Assembly (NCBI GenBank): GCA_934457235.1
Contig: CAKSHT010000047.1
Span: forward strand, 1 to 14,926
Direction: 5' to 3'
Origin: an uncultured Oscillospiraceae bacterium
GTDB lineage: Bacteria; Bacillota; Clostridia; Oscillospirales; Ruminococcaceae
DNA length: 14,926 nucleotides
Position 1 is the stretch's first letter. Every line of letters begins with the position of its first letter. The translations under genes and the position numbers were made by a program. The notes under the pieces were generated by a model. It was not told the DNA's origin, did no database searches, and saw only the letters and a program-made list of their open reading frames with translations. Positions 1 to 6,975 of the stretch are shown one piece after another.

Positions 1-59
1 CTGTGTACGCCCAGTCCGCCCAGGAAAATTGTAACAAGTAATGCCGCAGTCTTGTCCAT
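1..59 (-). CDS. TM2-domain membrane protein, N-terminal fragment (cut by window edge)
   Basis: Only the first 19 codons plus two bases are inside the window. They read MDKTAALLVTIFLGGLGVH and the next codon begins AG. A hydrophobic stretch leading into the FLGGLGVH motif is the hallmark of the first helix of TM2-domain proteins, small two-helix membrane proteins of mostly unknown role. The start is supported by a GGAGGTAA ribosome site at 65-72 on the minus strand, about 6 bases upstream of the ATG. A near-perfect promoter (146-174) and paired direct repeats (184-213) lie upstream, so the gene appears to start its own, probably regulated, transcript. The rest of the protein, including any fused domain, cannot be seen. 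Confidence 0.75.
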   Translation of the reverse strand, partial: MDKTAALLVTIFLGGLGVH

Positions 60-145
60 GTGATTACCTCCAAATTATTCAACGCACAAATCAGCGTTGA
101 AACGTATTTTCTGACGTTCGCTTTTGCGTCCGTATCTTGATAATG

Positions 146-174
146 ATTTTATCATTTTTTTCGTTCGTTGTCAA
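146..174 (-). promoter_or_regulatory. Sigma-A-type promoter of the TM2 gene
   Basis: On the minus strand a perfect -35 box TTGACA (174-169) is followed by a 17-base spacer and a -10 box TAAAAT (151-146). Transcription should start near 139, leaving a leader of about 80 bases before the ATG at 59. The direct repeats at 184-213 end 9 bases upstream of the -35 box, a position suited to an activator. Confidence 0.8.
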
Positions 175-183
175 TAAAGTCTT

Positions 184-213
184 CCTAATTGTTGTTTTTC
201 GCTTCCTAATTGT
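184..213 (-). promoter_or_regulatory. Two LytTR-like direct repeats upstream of the TM2 promoter
   Basis: The nonamer ACAATTAGG occurs twice on the minus strand, at 213-205 and 192-184, separated by exactly 12 bases. The similarity continues outside the nonamer: 18 of 19 bases match between 181-199 and 202-220, a 21-base period. Nine-base direct repeats with a 12-base spacer are the known binding layout of LytTR-family response regulators such as AgrA and ComE, and the nonamer differs from the AgrA-type ACAGTTAGG at one position. The match in sequence, spacing and promoter position is seen; binding by a LytTR protein is inferred. No LytTR gene is in the window. Confidence 0.6.
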
Positions 214-272
214 CGTTTTTTTCTCTGGTATGATCACATAACTGGCTTAAATGTAATATAAAGGCAATTTTA

Positions 273-294
273 GGCTGAAAATCTCCATTCAGCC
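273..294. repeat. Small inverted repeat in the TM2–minD intergenic region
   Basis: GGCTGAA (273-279) and TTCAGCC (288-294) are perfect complements around an 8-base loop. There is no strong U-tract on either side, so it is not a convincing terminator. It sits midway in the 450-base gap between divergent genes (60-509). Apart from this, the promoters and the repeats listed here, I see nothing else definable in that gap, which is very AT-rich. Confidence 0.4.
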
Positions 295-386
295 GGCGTC
301 AGAATGATGTTGAAAAAAATGTGGTAAGTTGCACAAAAAATAAAGTGAAAAATGAAAGAAATCCACAAATTTTTGAAATATATAAA

Positions 387-422
387 AAAACGCTTTCCTT
401 TAAGAGCGTTTTGTGATAGAAT
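387..422 (+). promoter_or_regulatory. Candidate minD promoter with overlapping hairpin/operator
   Basis: TGATAGAAT at 414-422 is an extended -10 element (TGn followed by TAGAAT). The -35 region 17 bases upstream (TTTCCT, 394-399) is weak. A perfect 8-base inverted repeat, AAAACGCT (387-394) and AGCGTTTT (405-412) around a 10-base loop, covers the -35 and spacer. It could be an operator; read on the minus strand it is followed by a T-run and could act as a weak terminator. The transcript would start near 429, about 80 bases before the minD ATG. Confidence 0.4.
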
Positions 423-509
423 ATATATGGGCAATAATGCCTAGTGATAATAAATAATTATTTGCGGTCTCTGCGATCGGCGAAAACTATAGATTGAGAG
501 GGGAATAAT

Positions 510-1247
510 ATGTCACAGATCATTGCGGTAACAGCGGGCAAGGGCGGCACCGGAAAGTCCACCACATCGGCGAATGTCGCAACAGCGCTGGCTGCGCTTG
601 GTAAGAAAACACTGGTGGTTGAGCTTGACTTCGGTCTGAGATGCCTGGATATCATGCTTGGCATAAAGGACAAGGTAAAGCACGATATCGGTGAATACCT
701 TGAGGGTAAGATAGATATACTCACAGCCACCACAAAGGTGGACCGCGTGGATAATCTGTATCTTGTATGTGCAACAAGAAACCCATTCATCGACATCAAC
801 CCCGAAAAGATCATGGAAGTCTGCGAGGAGATGCGAAAGCACTTCGACTATATAATAATGGACACCGCGGGTATCGGAAGCTCCGTATTCAGCGTTATCA
901 AGGCTGCTGAGCTTATCCTGATGGTAACTACTCCGGATACCGTGTGCGTACGCGACGGAGCTATACTTTCCGACTTCCTCTATGTCAAGAACTGCACCAA
1001 TCAGCGCCTTGTTATCAATAAGGTAAGCCCTAACTTCAAGGACGAGGATATACTCTACGACCTCGACGAGGTGATGGACAGCGTAGGTATCCCGCTTATC
1101 GGCGTAGTTCCTGAGGACATGAACATCAAGGTATGCGGTGCCAAGGGTCAGCCGCTGCCCCCGAACTGTGGCGGCGCAAAGGCTTACGCAGCCATCGCAA
1201 GACGTATTCTCGGCGAAGATGTACCGCTGACTGTAAACATCAACTAA
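510..1247 (+). CDS. minD: MinD-like ParA/MinD-family ATPase (septum-site determination family)
   Basis: A 245-residue deviant-Walker P-loop ATPase. The N-terminal loop G10-KGGTGKST carries the signature lysine K11 and catalytic K16. The switch region [12 protein letters not shown] (40-51) matches the MinD DxGLRNLDxxMG motif, Walker B is YIIMDTAG (114-121), and [10 protein letters not shown] (141-150) corresponds to the MinD TPExxxxRDAD segment. Typical MinD is about 260 residues and ends in a basic amphipathic helix that binds membrane; this protein ends [13 protein letters not shown] and shows no such helix. Neither minC nor minE flanks it, although clostridial minD normally sits in minC-minD-minE. 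The ATG follows GAGAGGGG with good spacing. Methylglyoxal synthase starts 14 bases downstream, an arrangement known from clostridial mre/min/rodA/mgsA clusters. It may be a true MinD, or a repurposed cytosolic relative. Confidence 0.8.
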   Translation: MSQIIAVTAGKGGTGKSTTSANVATALAALGKKTLVVELDFGLRCLDIMLGIKDKVKHDIGEYLEGKIDILTATTKVDRVDNLYLVCATRNPFIDINPEKIMEVCEEMRKHFDYIIMDTAGIGSSVFSVIKAAELILMVTTPDTVCVRDGAILSDFLYVKNCTNQRLVINKVSPNFKDEDILYDLDEVMDSVGIPLIGVVPEDMNIKVCGAKGQPLPPNCGGAKAYAAIARRILGEDVPLTVNIN

Positions 1248-1261
1248 AGGGGGAAAAAACC

Positions 1262-1660
1262 ATGGTCATTGCACTTATCGCTCATGATTCCAAGAAGGAA
1301 CTGATGGTTCAGTTCTGTATCGCATACTGTGGTATCCTCAGCCGGCACGATATCCGCGCGACAGGCACCACCGGAAAGCTAGTGGCAGAAGCCACCGGGC
1401 TTCATATACAGCGCTTTTTAAGCGGCTCTCAGGGCGGCGATCAGCAGCTTGCCTCCAGTATTTCATGCAATGAAATAGACCTGCTGATTTTTTTCCGCGA
1501 CCCGTTGAACGCGAAGTCACATGAGCCGAACGACATAAATCTGCTCAGACTCTGCGATGTGCACAACATTCCCGTGGCTACCAACATTGCTACTGCCGAA
1601 GCGCTCATACATGCGCTGGAACGCGGAGACCTCGACTGGCGCGAATATATGCGCAGCTGA
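1262..1660 (+). CDS. mgsA: Methylglyoxal synthase
   Basis: This 132-residue cytosolic enzyme should convert dihydroxyacetone phosphate to methylglyoxal and phosphate, a bypass of lower glycolysis. Family features are all visible: ALIAHDSKK (4-12) with H8 and K12, the phosphate-binding ATGTTG (33-38), SGSQGGDQQ (54-62) where D60 corresponds to the E. coli catalytic base D71, FFRDPLN (77-83), and H87 in SHEPND, equivalent to E. coli H98. The residue aligned with catalytic D101 of E. coli is N90, followed by D91; I recall this SHEPND form from other clostridial homologues, so it may be a clade variant. The start is the ATG at 1262 after AAAGGGGG. A longer upstream reading frame runs through minD and is not real. 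It is cotranscribed with minD and ends at the terminator at 1696. Confidence 0.93.
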   Translation: MVIALIAHDSKKELMVQFCIAYCGILSRHDIRATGTTGKLVAEATGLHIQRFLSGSQGGDQQLASSISCNEIDLLIFFRDPLNAKSHEPNDINLLRLCDVHNIPVATNIATAEALIHALERGDLDWREYMRS

Positions 1661-1695
1661 TATTCGTGCAGAATTTTCAGAATTTTTAAAAACGC

Positions 1696-1726
1696 AAAAC
1701 CGCACTGCAATGCAGCGCGGTTTTTT
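1696..1726. terminator. Bidirectional rho-independent terminator between convergent transcripts
   Basis: AAAACCGC-A-CTGC (1696-1708) pairs with GCAG-C-GCGGTTTT (1712-1724) around a 3-base loop, with a single A/C mismatch. The plus side ends in six T residues (1721-1726). A-runs on the left give the minus strand a T-rich tail as well, so it can end both the minD–mgsA transcript and the opposing ymfF–lgt–folD operon. Confidence 0.85.
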
Positions 1727-1758
1727 CATTCTGAAGCAGCCAGATTATACACTTAACA

Positions 1759-1965
1759 TCAACCGTTGTTCAAAACAAGAATCACAGCAACAGCACCTGC
1801 TATAGCGCAAATAGCCAACAGGGAAACGATCAGAAGCAGGTTCGGGGTTCTTTTCGGAGCTGACTGATTGATCGTTTTACAATACGGGCACTTTCGCTGG
1901 TCAGCTTCAAGCTCGCAGCCGCAGTTTTTGCAGCTGACATATTTCTTGTCATCATAATCGTTCAC
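1759..1965 (-). CDS. Small zinc-ribbon membrane protein (hypothetical)
   Basis: This 68-residue protein has an N-terminal zinc ribbon with two CxxC pairs (C12-x2-C15 and C26-x2-C29, spaced by 10 residues) and a single C-terminal membrane helix at about 43-65, ending in LNNG. The cysteines should hold one zinc on the cytoplasmic side; the function is unknown. The start is GTG at 1965, placed 8 bases after a perfect GGAGG. An ATG five bases upstream reads only ATG-CTG-TGA and its stop overlaps the GTG, so it cannot be the start. The gene begins 18 bases after the stop of the 57-residue membrane protein and is probably the last gene of the minus-strand operon, ending at the 1696-1726 terminator. 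Confidence 0.7.
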   Translation of the reverse strand: MNDYDDKKYVSCKNCGCELEADQRKCPYCKTINQSAPKRTPNLLLIVSLLAICAIAGAVAVILVLNNG

Positions 1966-1983
1966 AGCATTGTCCTCCTGTAA

Positions 1984-2157
1984 TTACTTTCTGCGCATAT
2001 AGAAGAACAGCACCCACTGTGCGGCGGAAAGCACCGCCAGCAGAATTATTATCATGATCTGCGCCGCGCCCCACTGGTTCATAAGAAATCCGATGAGCAC
2101 AGTGGCTGCGGTGAGTATCACGGCGTTGCGCAGGAACGGTTTTGCGTCCTTTCTCAT
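1984..2157 (-). CDS. 57-residue two-helix membrane protein (hypothetical)
   Basis: A short gene whose ATG (2157-2155) overlaps the folD stop codon in an ATGA junction. The protein starts [10 protein letters not shown], then has two hydrophobic segments at about 11-27 and 33-53 separated by NQWGAA, and ends YMRRK. Basic residues at both ends and a short polar turn suggest a helical hairpin with both termini in the cytoplasm. I recognise no family. The 4-base overlap with folD, the continued coding into the next gene 18 bases on, and codon use like its neighbours argue it is a real translated gene rather than chance. It was probably cotranslated with folD. Confidence 0.65.
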   Translation of the reverse strand: MRKDAKPFLRNAVILTAATVLIGFLMNQWGAAQIMIIILLAVLSAAQWVLFFYMRRK

Positions 2158-2996
2158 CTGGACTGGATACGCTTGGCCATTACGGTGTTCTTCATCAGCA
2201 TTGCGATAGTCATGGGACCAACGCCGCCGGGAACGGGAGTGATGTAGGAAGCCTTTTCAGCGCACTCGTCAAATACGCAGTCGCCGCAGAGCTTTCCTTC
2301 GGCGTTGCGGTTGATTCCAACATCAATGACTACCGCGCCGGGCTTCACCATGTCGCCGGTAACAAATCCGGGTCTGCCGACAGCGGCTACCAGGATATCC
2401 GCGCGCTGGCACACTTCCTTGAGGTCCTTTGTACGTGAGTGGCATATGGTGACGGTGCCGTTCTCATGCAGGAGCAGCATCGCCATGGGTTTTCCAACGA
2501 TGTTGGAACGTCCGATGACCACGCACTCCTTGCCGGATACGTCAACGCCAGTGCTGTGGATAAGCTCCATGCAGCCAGCAGGTGTGCAGGGCAGGAACGC
2601 ATAATTTCCTATCATTATCTTTCCGACGTTGGAAGCGGAAAACGCGTCTACGTCCTTTAAAGGGGAAATTCTTGCAATTACTGCCTCCTCGTTGAGATGC
2701 TTCGGGAGCGGGAGCTGAACAAGTATTCCGTTGACCTTATCGTCTGCGTTCAGCGTGTCGATAAGCTCCATCAGCTGCTCCTCGGTGGTTTCCGCCGGGA
2801 GCGCGTATTCATAGCTCTTTATGCCGCATACCTCGCATGCTTTCTTCTTGTTGTTCACGTAAACACGGCTCGCGGGATCGTCGCCGACTATAACTACTGC
2901 AAGTCCTACGTCCAGTCCGTCGCGCTCGATCTCTGCGCGTACCTCTTCCTTTACCTTTGCGGAAACTGCCTTTCCGTCGATTATCTGTGCTGCCAT
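2154..2996 (-). CDS. folD: Bifunctional methylenetetrahydrofolate dehydrogenase/methenyltetrahydrofolate cyclohydrolase
   Basis: FolD interconverts 5,10-methylene-, 5,10-methenyl- and 10-formyl-tetrahydrofolate in the cytosol, supplying one-carbon units for purines and formyl-methionine. At 280 residues it is full length for the family. Seen motifs: [17 protein letters not shown] (38-54), containing the catalytic Y46-xxx-K50 pair; VQLPLPKH (93-100) with Q94; KDVDAF (114-119) with D117; the NADP-binding [11 protein letters not shown] (162-172); and the C-terminal signature [11 protein letters not shown] (253-263). The ATG directly follows the lgt stop (TAAATG), and the only ribosome site is a GAGGA inside the lgt tail, so translation is likely coupled to lgt. 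Nothing is missing; assignment is secure. Confidence 0.97.
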   Translation of the reverse strand: MAAQIIDGKAVSAKVKEEVRAEIERDGLDVGLAVVIVGDDPASRVYVNNKKKACEVCGIKSYEYALPAETTEEQLMELIDTLNADDKVNGILVQLPLPKHLNEEAVIARISPLKDVDAFSASNVGKIMIGNYAFLPCTPAGCMELIHSTGVDVSGKECVVIGRSNIVGKPMAMLLLHENGTVTICHSRTKDLKEVCQRADILVAAVGRPGFVTGDMVKPGAVVIDVGINRNAEGKLCGDCVFDECAEKASYITPVPGGVGPMTIAMLMKNTVMAKRIQSR

Positions 2997-4142
2997 TTAT
3001 TCGTCCTCGCTTTCGTTATCTGATGTGTTGCCGGGTTCTGCCGGAACTTCCGTACTGTCGGAAGCGGGTTCTGCCGGAGTTTCCTGCTGTTCTTCGGGAG
3101 TTTCAGTGCTTTCGCTTTCCTCTGCTCCGTCAAGAGTTACGCTGTCAGCGTCGTCGGAGAGTATTGAGGGAGCCTCAGGCTCTTCCTTTTTCTTGTCCTT
3201 CTGCTTCTTTGCGGCTTCAAGGTCGGCTGCCTGCTGCTCTTTCCAGGCGTCGGTATTCACATACAGCGGTATCTGCTTCTTCTCGGTGAGTATCTTGAAA
3301 ATTACCACCAGTACAGTGCATACCACAAAGCATACAGCCGCTACTACCTGGGATATCTTGAACGAGCCTGCCATAAGGCTGTCGGTACGCAGACCCTCTA
3401 TCCATGCTCTGCCAAGGCCGTACCATGCAAGGTACAGCAGCATGATCTCGCCGTCGAAGCTGCGTAGCTTCTTTGAGTAAAAATGCAGACCAATGAATCC
3501 GAGCAGGCACCATACGCTCTCATAGAGAAAGCACGGGTGAACCAGCGTACCCGCCGCCAGGTTATCCCTGGCTACGATATCCACGCTTGTCATGCCGAAT
3601 ATCCAGTCGGAATCGCATGCCGCGCCGAACGCTTCCTGGTTGATGAAATTGCCCCATCTGCCTATCGTCTGTCCGATGAGAAATCCAAGCGACGCCAAGT
3701 CTGCCATAGCGCGGAAATTCACCTTGCGTATCCTGCATGCGACTAATCCGCCGAGGAATCCGCCGATAACGCCGCCGTATATCGCAAGTCCGCCATCGCG
3801 GATAGTCGTGAACGTCGTCACGAAATCATAGCTCATGCCGCTGTTCGGGTCGAGGGTCTGGAATACGCAGTAGTAAATCCTCGCGCCCAGGAATCCGCAG
3901 ATGAGCGCCACAAAAACCACATCGAACATTCTGTCCTTGCCGATACCGAAGCTGTTGGCACGATGGTTCGCATACAGATACGCCAGGACAACGCCGAGCG
4001 TGATGAGTACGCCGTACCAGTAAATTTTTATCCCGAAAAGCTCAAAGCCCTGAAAGTAACTTACCGTGAAGCCGCCGAACAGGTTCGGGAACGTAAGTTC
4101 CACTTCCTTGAAAGCGGAAGCGGCTGAAATTAGTGATGTCAT
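2997..4142 (-). CDS. lgt: Prolipoprotein diacylglyceryl transferase with long acidic C-terminal tail
   Basis: Lgt moves diacylglycerol from phosphatidylglycerol to the lipobox cysteine of prolipoproteins in the cytoplasmic membrane. Seen: several membrane segments from about 40 to 285, GGLAIYGGVIGG (117-128), the family signature GRWGNFINQEAFG (161-173) with R162 and N165, HPCFLYES (202-209), and GRAWIEGLR (244-252) with R245 and E249. Where E. coli has H103 in its HGG motif, this protein has Y122; Gram-positive homologues can carry tyrosine there. The catalytic body ends near 290, the usual family length. A tail of about 90 residues follows, first Lys/Gln-rich (301-320), then strongly acidic with Glu, Ser, Thr and Pro (320-381), predicted disordered. 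Its start overlaps the ymfH stop by 4 bases and its stop abuts folD. Confidence 0.95.
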   Translation of the reverse strand: MTSLISAASAFKEVELTFPNLFGGFTVSYFQGFELFGIKIYWYGVLITLGVVLAYLYANHRANSFGIGKDRMFDVVFVALICGFLGARIYYCVFQTLDPNSGMSYDFVTTFTTIRDGGLAIYGGVIGGFLGGLVACRIRKVNFRAMADLASLGFLIGQTIGRWGNFINQEAFGAACDSDWIFGMTSVDIVARDNLAAGTLVHPCFLYESVWCLLGFIGLHFYSKKLRSFDGEIMLLYLAWYGLGRAWIEGLRTDSLMAGSFKISQVVAAVCFVVCTVLVVIFKILTEKKQIPLYVNTDAWKEQQAADLEAAKKQKDKKKEEPEAPSILSDDADSVTLDGAEESESTETPEEQQETPAEPASDSTEVPAEPGNTSDNESEDE

Positions 4143-5419
4143 TTCTGATCCTCCGAAGGTGTGATTACTGAAAGGCAGCAGTTGCCCTCGTCAAAGTTCT
4201 CTATGCGCTGGAGCATTCCCTCATAGTCCGCAGCGGCGGCAAGCTCGGCGTAGTCGAACGCCGATGTGTCGGTGAGCGCCGCGTCTGAAAGATTCTGCGC
4301 CACGCTCTCAACATTGTTGAACGTGCGTACATTGTCACCGTAAAGGTATTTCTTTGCCCGCAGGAACGCTTCCTTGGTGGGCGGGTCGGACTTCCTGCGG
4401 CGGTATTCCTCGCAGACCGCCTGCGCGACCTTGTCCGGCTGGTCGGATTCGCCGAAGATCGCCGGAACGAAGAATCCCCTGCCCATCATTATGCTGCTTT
4501 CAAACGTTTCGTTGATAAGACCCTTATCGCGCATGCTGCGGTAGAATTCCGTAGCCGCGCCGACTGTAGTGTCGTTCATCAGCGTCTGGTAGATGTATTC
4601 CTCGGTCATCTGCTTTCCGGAATACGCCGGGGACTTGAAGCCGAGCGCGAAATTCGTCTTGCCGAGCGGCATGGACATCTCCATCCGCGGCGTGATGACG
4701 CGTGCAGGCTCCTCCGGCGGCAGGAGCACGGTGTTTATGCTCTTTCCGGGAAGCAGGCAGCGCTCGCATACCTCAATGGCGCTTTCCATATCGAATCCGC
4801 CCGAAATGCACAGGTACATGTTGGACGGCTCGTAGAACGCGTCGTAAACATCGTACAGGAGCTTGTCCGTTATCAGCGCGATACTTTCGGCGCTGCCGGC
4901 GATATCGTTGCGCACCGGATTGTTCGCGAACATTCCGCGGTACAGCTCCATGCACACGCGCCATGCGGGGCTGTCGAGGTACATCGTTATCTCCTGCGTG
5001 ATTATGCCGCGCTCCTTCTCGACATTCTCAGGAGTGAAGTACGGGTGCTGCACGAAGTCGAGGAGTATCTCAAGGTTCTTCTCGAAATTCGCTGAACAGC
5101 TGAAATAATACCGCGTGCTGTCGTACGATGTCCCGGCGTTGCAGGAGGCGCCTGTTTCCGCGAACCGCGCGAACGCTTCCTTTTCCGGGGATTCAAAGAG
5201 CTTGTGCTCCAGGTAGTGCGCGGTGCCGTCCGGGATATTCCATGGCGCCCCGCCGTTTATGCTTGCGCAGTTATCCACCGAGCCGAATTTTGTCGTGAAC
5301 TGGGCAGTGACGGTTGAGTAACCTTTCATCGGGTAAAGAAGAACGGTGACTCCGCTGCTGTGGGTGTATTTGAAATAACGCTCGCCCAGGCGTTCGCTGA
5401 TAATTTCTTCGAGCATCAT
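4139..5419 (-). CDS. ymfH: M16-family zinc metallopeptidase, YmfH-like (catalytic subunit)
   Basis: A 426-residue M16 peptidase with the inverted zinc motif H68-YLE-H72 (the first and last residues are zinc ligands, E71 is the catalytic base) and a downstream E143 in EKERGIITQEITMY that should be the third ligand. The C-terminal half is the second M16 fold domain. It pairs with the preceding gene, a relative lacking the zinc motif. This matches Bacillus subtilis YmfF/YmfH, which neighbour YmfI (EF-P 5-aminopentanone reductase), so databases label the pair EF-P-modification-associated; no efp or ymfI is visible here, so that role is unproven. The start overlaps the ymfF stop by 4 bases. Two ATG codons in tandem follow AGGAGGTG, and either could be used. 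Cytosolic: no signal peptide. Confidence 0.9.
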   Translation of the reverse strand: MMLEEIISERLGERYFKYTHSSGVTVLLYPMKGYSTVTAQFTTKFGSVDNCASINGGAPWNIPDGTAHYLEHKLFESPEKEAFARFAETGASCNAGTSYDSTRYYFSCSANFEKNLEILLDFVQHPYFTPENVEKERGIITQEITMYLDSPAWRVCMELYRGMFANNPVRNDIAGSAESIALITDKLLYDVYDAFYEPSNMYLCISGGFDMESAIEVCERCLLPGKSINTVLLPPEEPARVITPRMEMSMPLGKTNFALGFKSPAYSGKQMTEEYIYQTLMNDTTVGAATEFYRSMRDKGLINETFESSIMMGRGFFVPAIFGESDQPDKVAQAVCEEYRRRKSDPPTKEAFLRAKKYLYGDNVRTFNNVESVAQNLSDAALTDTSAFDYAELAAAADYEGMLQRIENFDEGNCCLSVITPSEDQK

Positions 5420-6687
5420 TCCACCTCCTCTGGTGACAGGGAGAATACCGTGTCAAGCGCGTAGATTCTGGCGGCATTCATGACCTGCTGCGCAGTGACT
5501 TCCTGAGCGCCCTCCGCGAACTGTTCGGGAGTGAGTATCTCAGGGTCAAGTATCTGCGAGGAATACCAGCTTGAAAGCCCGGACGGAGAATCATACACGG
5601 ACCGTGCGCTTTCCGCGATCTCAAGCTTCGCGTGCTCCAGCTCCTCATCGGTGACGCCGCGCATGCATACGTTCATGAACTCCGACATAACGGCGTGCTC
5701 TGTTTTTGCGATATTTGCCGGGTCAACGCCGGAGTATACGGTTATCGTCTTTTTGAATCGGTTGGAGAAGCAGCTGCAATAGTAGCACAGCGACTGCTTC
5801 TCGCGGATATTCGTGAAGAATCTCGAAGTCGTCATTCCGCCGAGTATAAGCGACAGTATAGCCCCGGCATAGCGGTCGGTGAGCTGCGGCGCCTTGAAGT
5901 ACATACGAAGTATCGCCTGCTGCATTTCGTGCTTCTCAGATTTCTTGCAGATTATAGGCTTCAGCGGACTGGGAGTAACCTTAAGCTCACAGATATCGCT
6001 GCGCTGAAGCTGCCCAAGACGCCGTGCGAACACACGTTCACTTGCCGTGAAATCGCTGCACCCCGCGCAGATAACCTCAATGCGGGAGTGCGCCAGCATA
6101 TCCAGGTACGCTGAGTACGCAGACTGCGGAGTTATCGCAGCCGCCTGTTCCACTGTTCCGTTCGCCGGAAGTCCGGCGGGTTCACCCTCGAACGCCGCCT
6201 TTGCGCCCTGCTGCGCCGCATAGCTGCGGGGGTCGCCCTTTACGCTCTCGATAGCGTCTATAAGCTCCTGCCGCATTATTTCTACCGTTTCCGCAGGGAA
6301 CGCGCCGTTTTCCGTCACAGGGTCAAGTATGCAGTCCAGCAGCAGGCCGCAGCACTCCTCTTCAAGCTTCTCGCCGTCCAGGGTGTAGCGGTCGTCTATG
6401 CAGCTGATGGTGAACGTCATTGCGCGCCGGTCGAAGCTGCAACCGAGGTTATCAGAAACGGAAGCCCCGTACAGGTCGGAATACTTCTCTGTCAGCCGGG
6501 TAAGGTTTGGATGCCTGCGGCAGCTGTCTGTGAGGATGTACGGCAGTATCGCGAAGTCACTGCGCCGCTCGTCGTCAAATTCGTTATAAAAGGTTATGGA
6601 AATGCGGTTTGTCTTGAATCTTCCGTCAGTTATTTTTGAAAAAAACAACCCGTCGGAAAGCTGCTTTCTTTCCAGAATAATAAACAT
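5416..6687 (-). CDS. ymfF: M16-family peptidase-like protein, YmfF-like (non-catalytic partner)
   Basis: A 423-residue M16 homologue. At the place where its partner has HxxEH it reads FAILPYILTDSC (45-56), with no zinc ligands, so it should be the inactive half of a heterodimer. It keeps the conserved C-domain segment SRFFTNIREKQSLCYY, the Arg/Tyr region that binds substrate in M16 enzymes. It is the first gene of the operon and overlaps ymfH by 4 bases. The open frame extends to 6768, but the added residues fall on the promoter and have no ribosome site. The ATG at 6687 fits homologues (FIILERKQL then KTNRISI), yet its AGAGGAG ribosome site touches the ATG directly; an ATT start two or three codons later would be better spaced. 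Confidence 0.85.
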   Translation of the reverse strand: MFIILERKQLSDGLFFSKITDGRFKTNRISITFYNEFDDERRSDFAILPYILTDSCRRHPNLTRLTEKYSDLYGASVSDNLGCSFDRRAMTFTISCIDDRYTLDGEKLEEECCGLLLDCILDPVTENGAFPAETVEIMRQELIDAIESVKGDPRSYAAQQGAKAAFEGEPAGLPANGTVEQAAAITPQSAYSAYLDMLAHSRIEVICAGCSDFTASERVFARRLGQLQRSDICELKVTPSPLKPIICKKSEKHEMQQAILRMYFKAPQLTDRYAGAILSLILGGMTTSRFFTNIREKQSLCYYCSCFSNRFKKTITVYSGVDPANIAKTEHAVMSEFMNVCMRGVTDEELEHAKLEIAESARSVYDSPSGLSSWYSSQILDPEILTPEQFAEGAQEVTAQQVMNAARIYALDTVFSLSPEEVE

Positions 6688-6719
6688 CTCCTCTTTATCA
6701 GATATAATACAACTTATAC

Positions 6720-6748
6720 AGTATAACACATTTCTCGTATTTTTTCCA
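6720..6748 (-). promoter_or_regulatory. Candidate promoter of the ymfF–ymfH–lgt–folD operon
   Basis: On the minus strand TGGAAA (6748-6743) and TATACT (6725-6720) are 17 bases apart, matching the sigma-A consensus at 4 and 5 of 6 positions. Transcription would start near 6713, giving a leader of about 25 bases. Another -10-like TATAAT at 6806-6801 lacks a good -35. This promoter diverges from the ilvE promoter 140 bases away. Confidence 0.45.
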
Positions 6749-6889
6749 CCCCTTTTTGATTTTTTCATGATGTTTTCACACTATGCCGAATGCCGCGCAG
6801 ATTATAATGCACACATGATGTACAGATGTATATTTTGGCGGTTCAGCTATGCGAAAATTGCATTTTTGCGAAAAATTCAAAAAATGTTA

Positions 6890-6918
6890 TTTACAACGGC
6901 GGAGAATAGTGCTATAAT
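6890..6918 (+). promoter_or_regulatory. Sigma-A promoter of ilvE
   Basis: TTTACA (6890-6895), a 17-base spacer and a perfect TATAAT (6913-6918). The transcript should start near 6925 with a leader of about 50 bases; I see no T-box or attenuator in it, so no amino-acid control is evident. Confidence 0.85.
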
Positions 6919-6975
6919 AGATTTGTATAAATCGTGCGCTCCATATTTTCCGGGCGTGCAGGAAAGGATACTACT

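Noticed and set aside
353..445. A 30-codon plus-strand frame starting MKEIHKFLK upstream of minD
   Set aside because: No convincing ribosome site, and it covers the candidate minD promoter and hairpin; AT-rich DNA produces such frames by chance.
1133..1261. N-terminal extension of mgsA into minD
   Set aside because: It lies in a different frame of minD and the extended residues do not match the family; the ATG at 1262 has a good ribosome site.
6688..6768. 27-residue N-terminal extension of YmfF
   Set aside because: No ribosome site at 6768, it overlaps the likely promoter, and family members begin near the later start.
6919..6975. T-box or leucine-type attenuator before ilvE
   Set aside because: The leader is only about 50 bases, with no T-box sequence, terminator or run of branched-chain codons.
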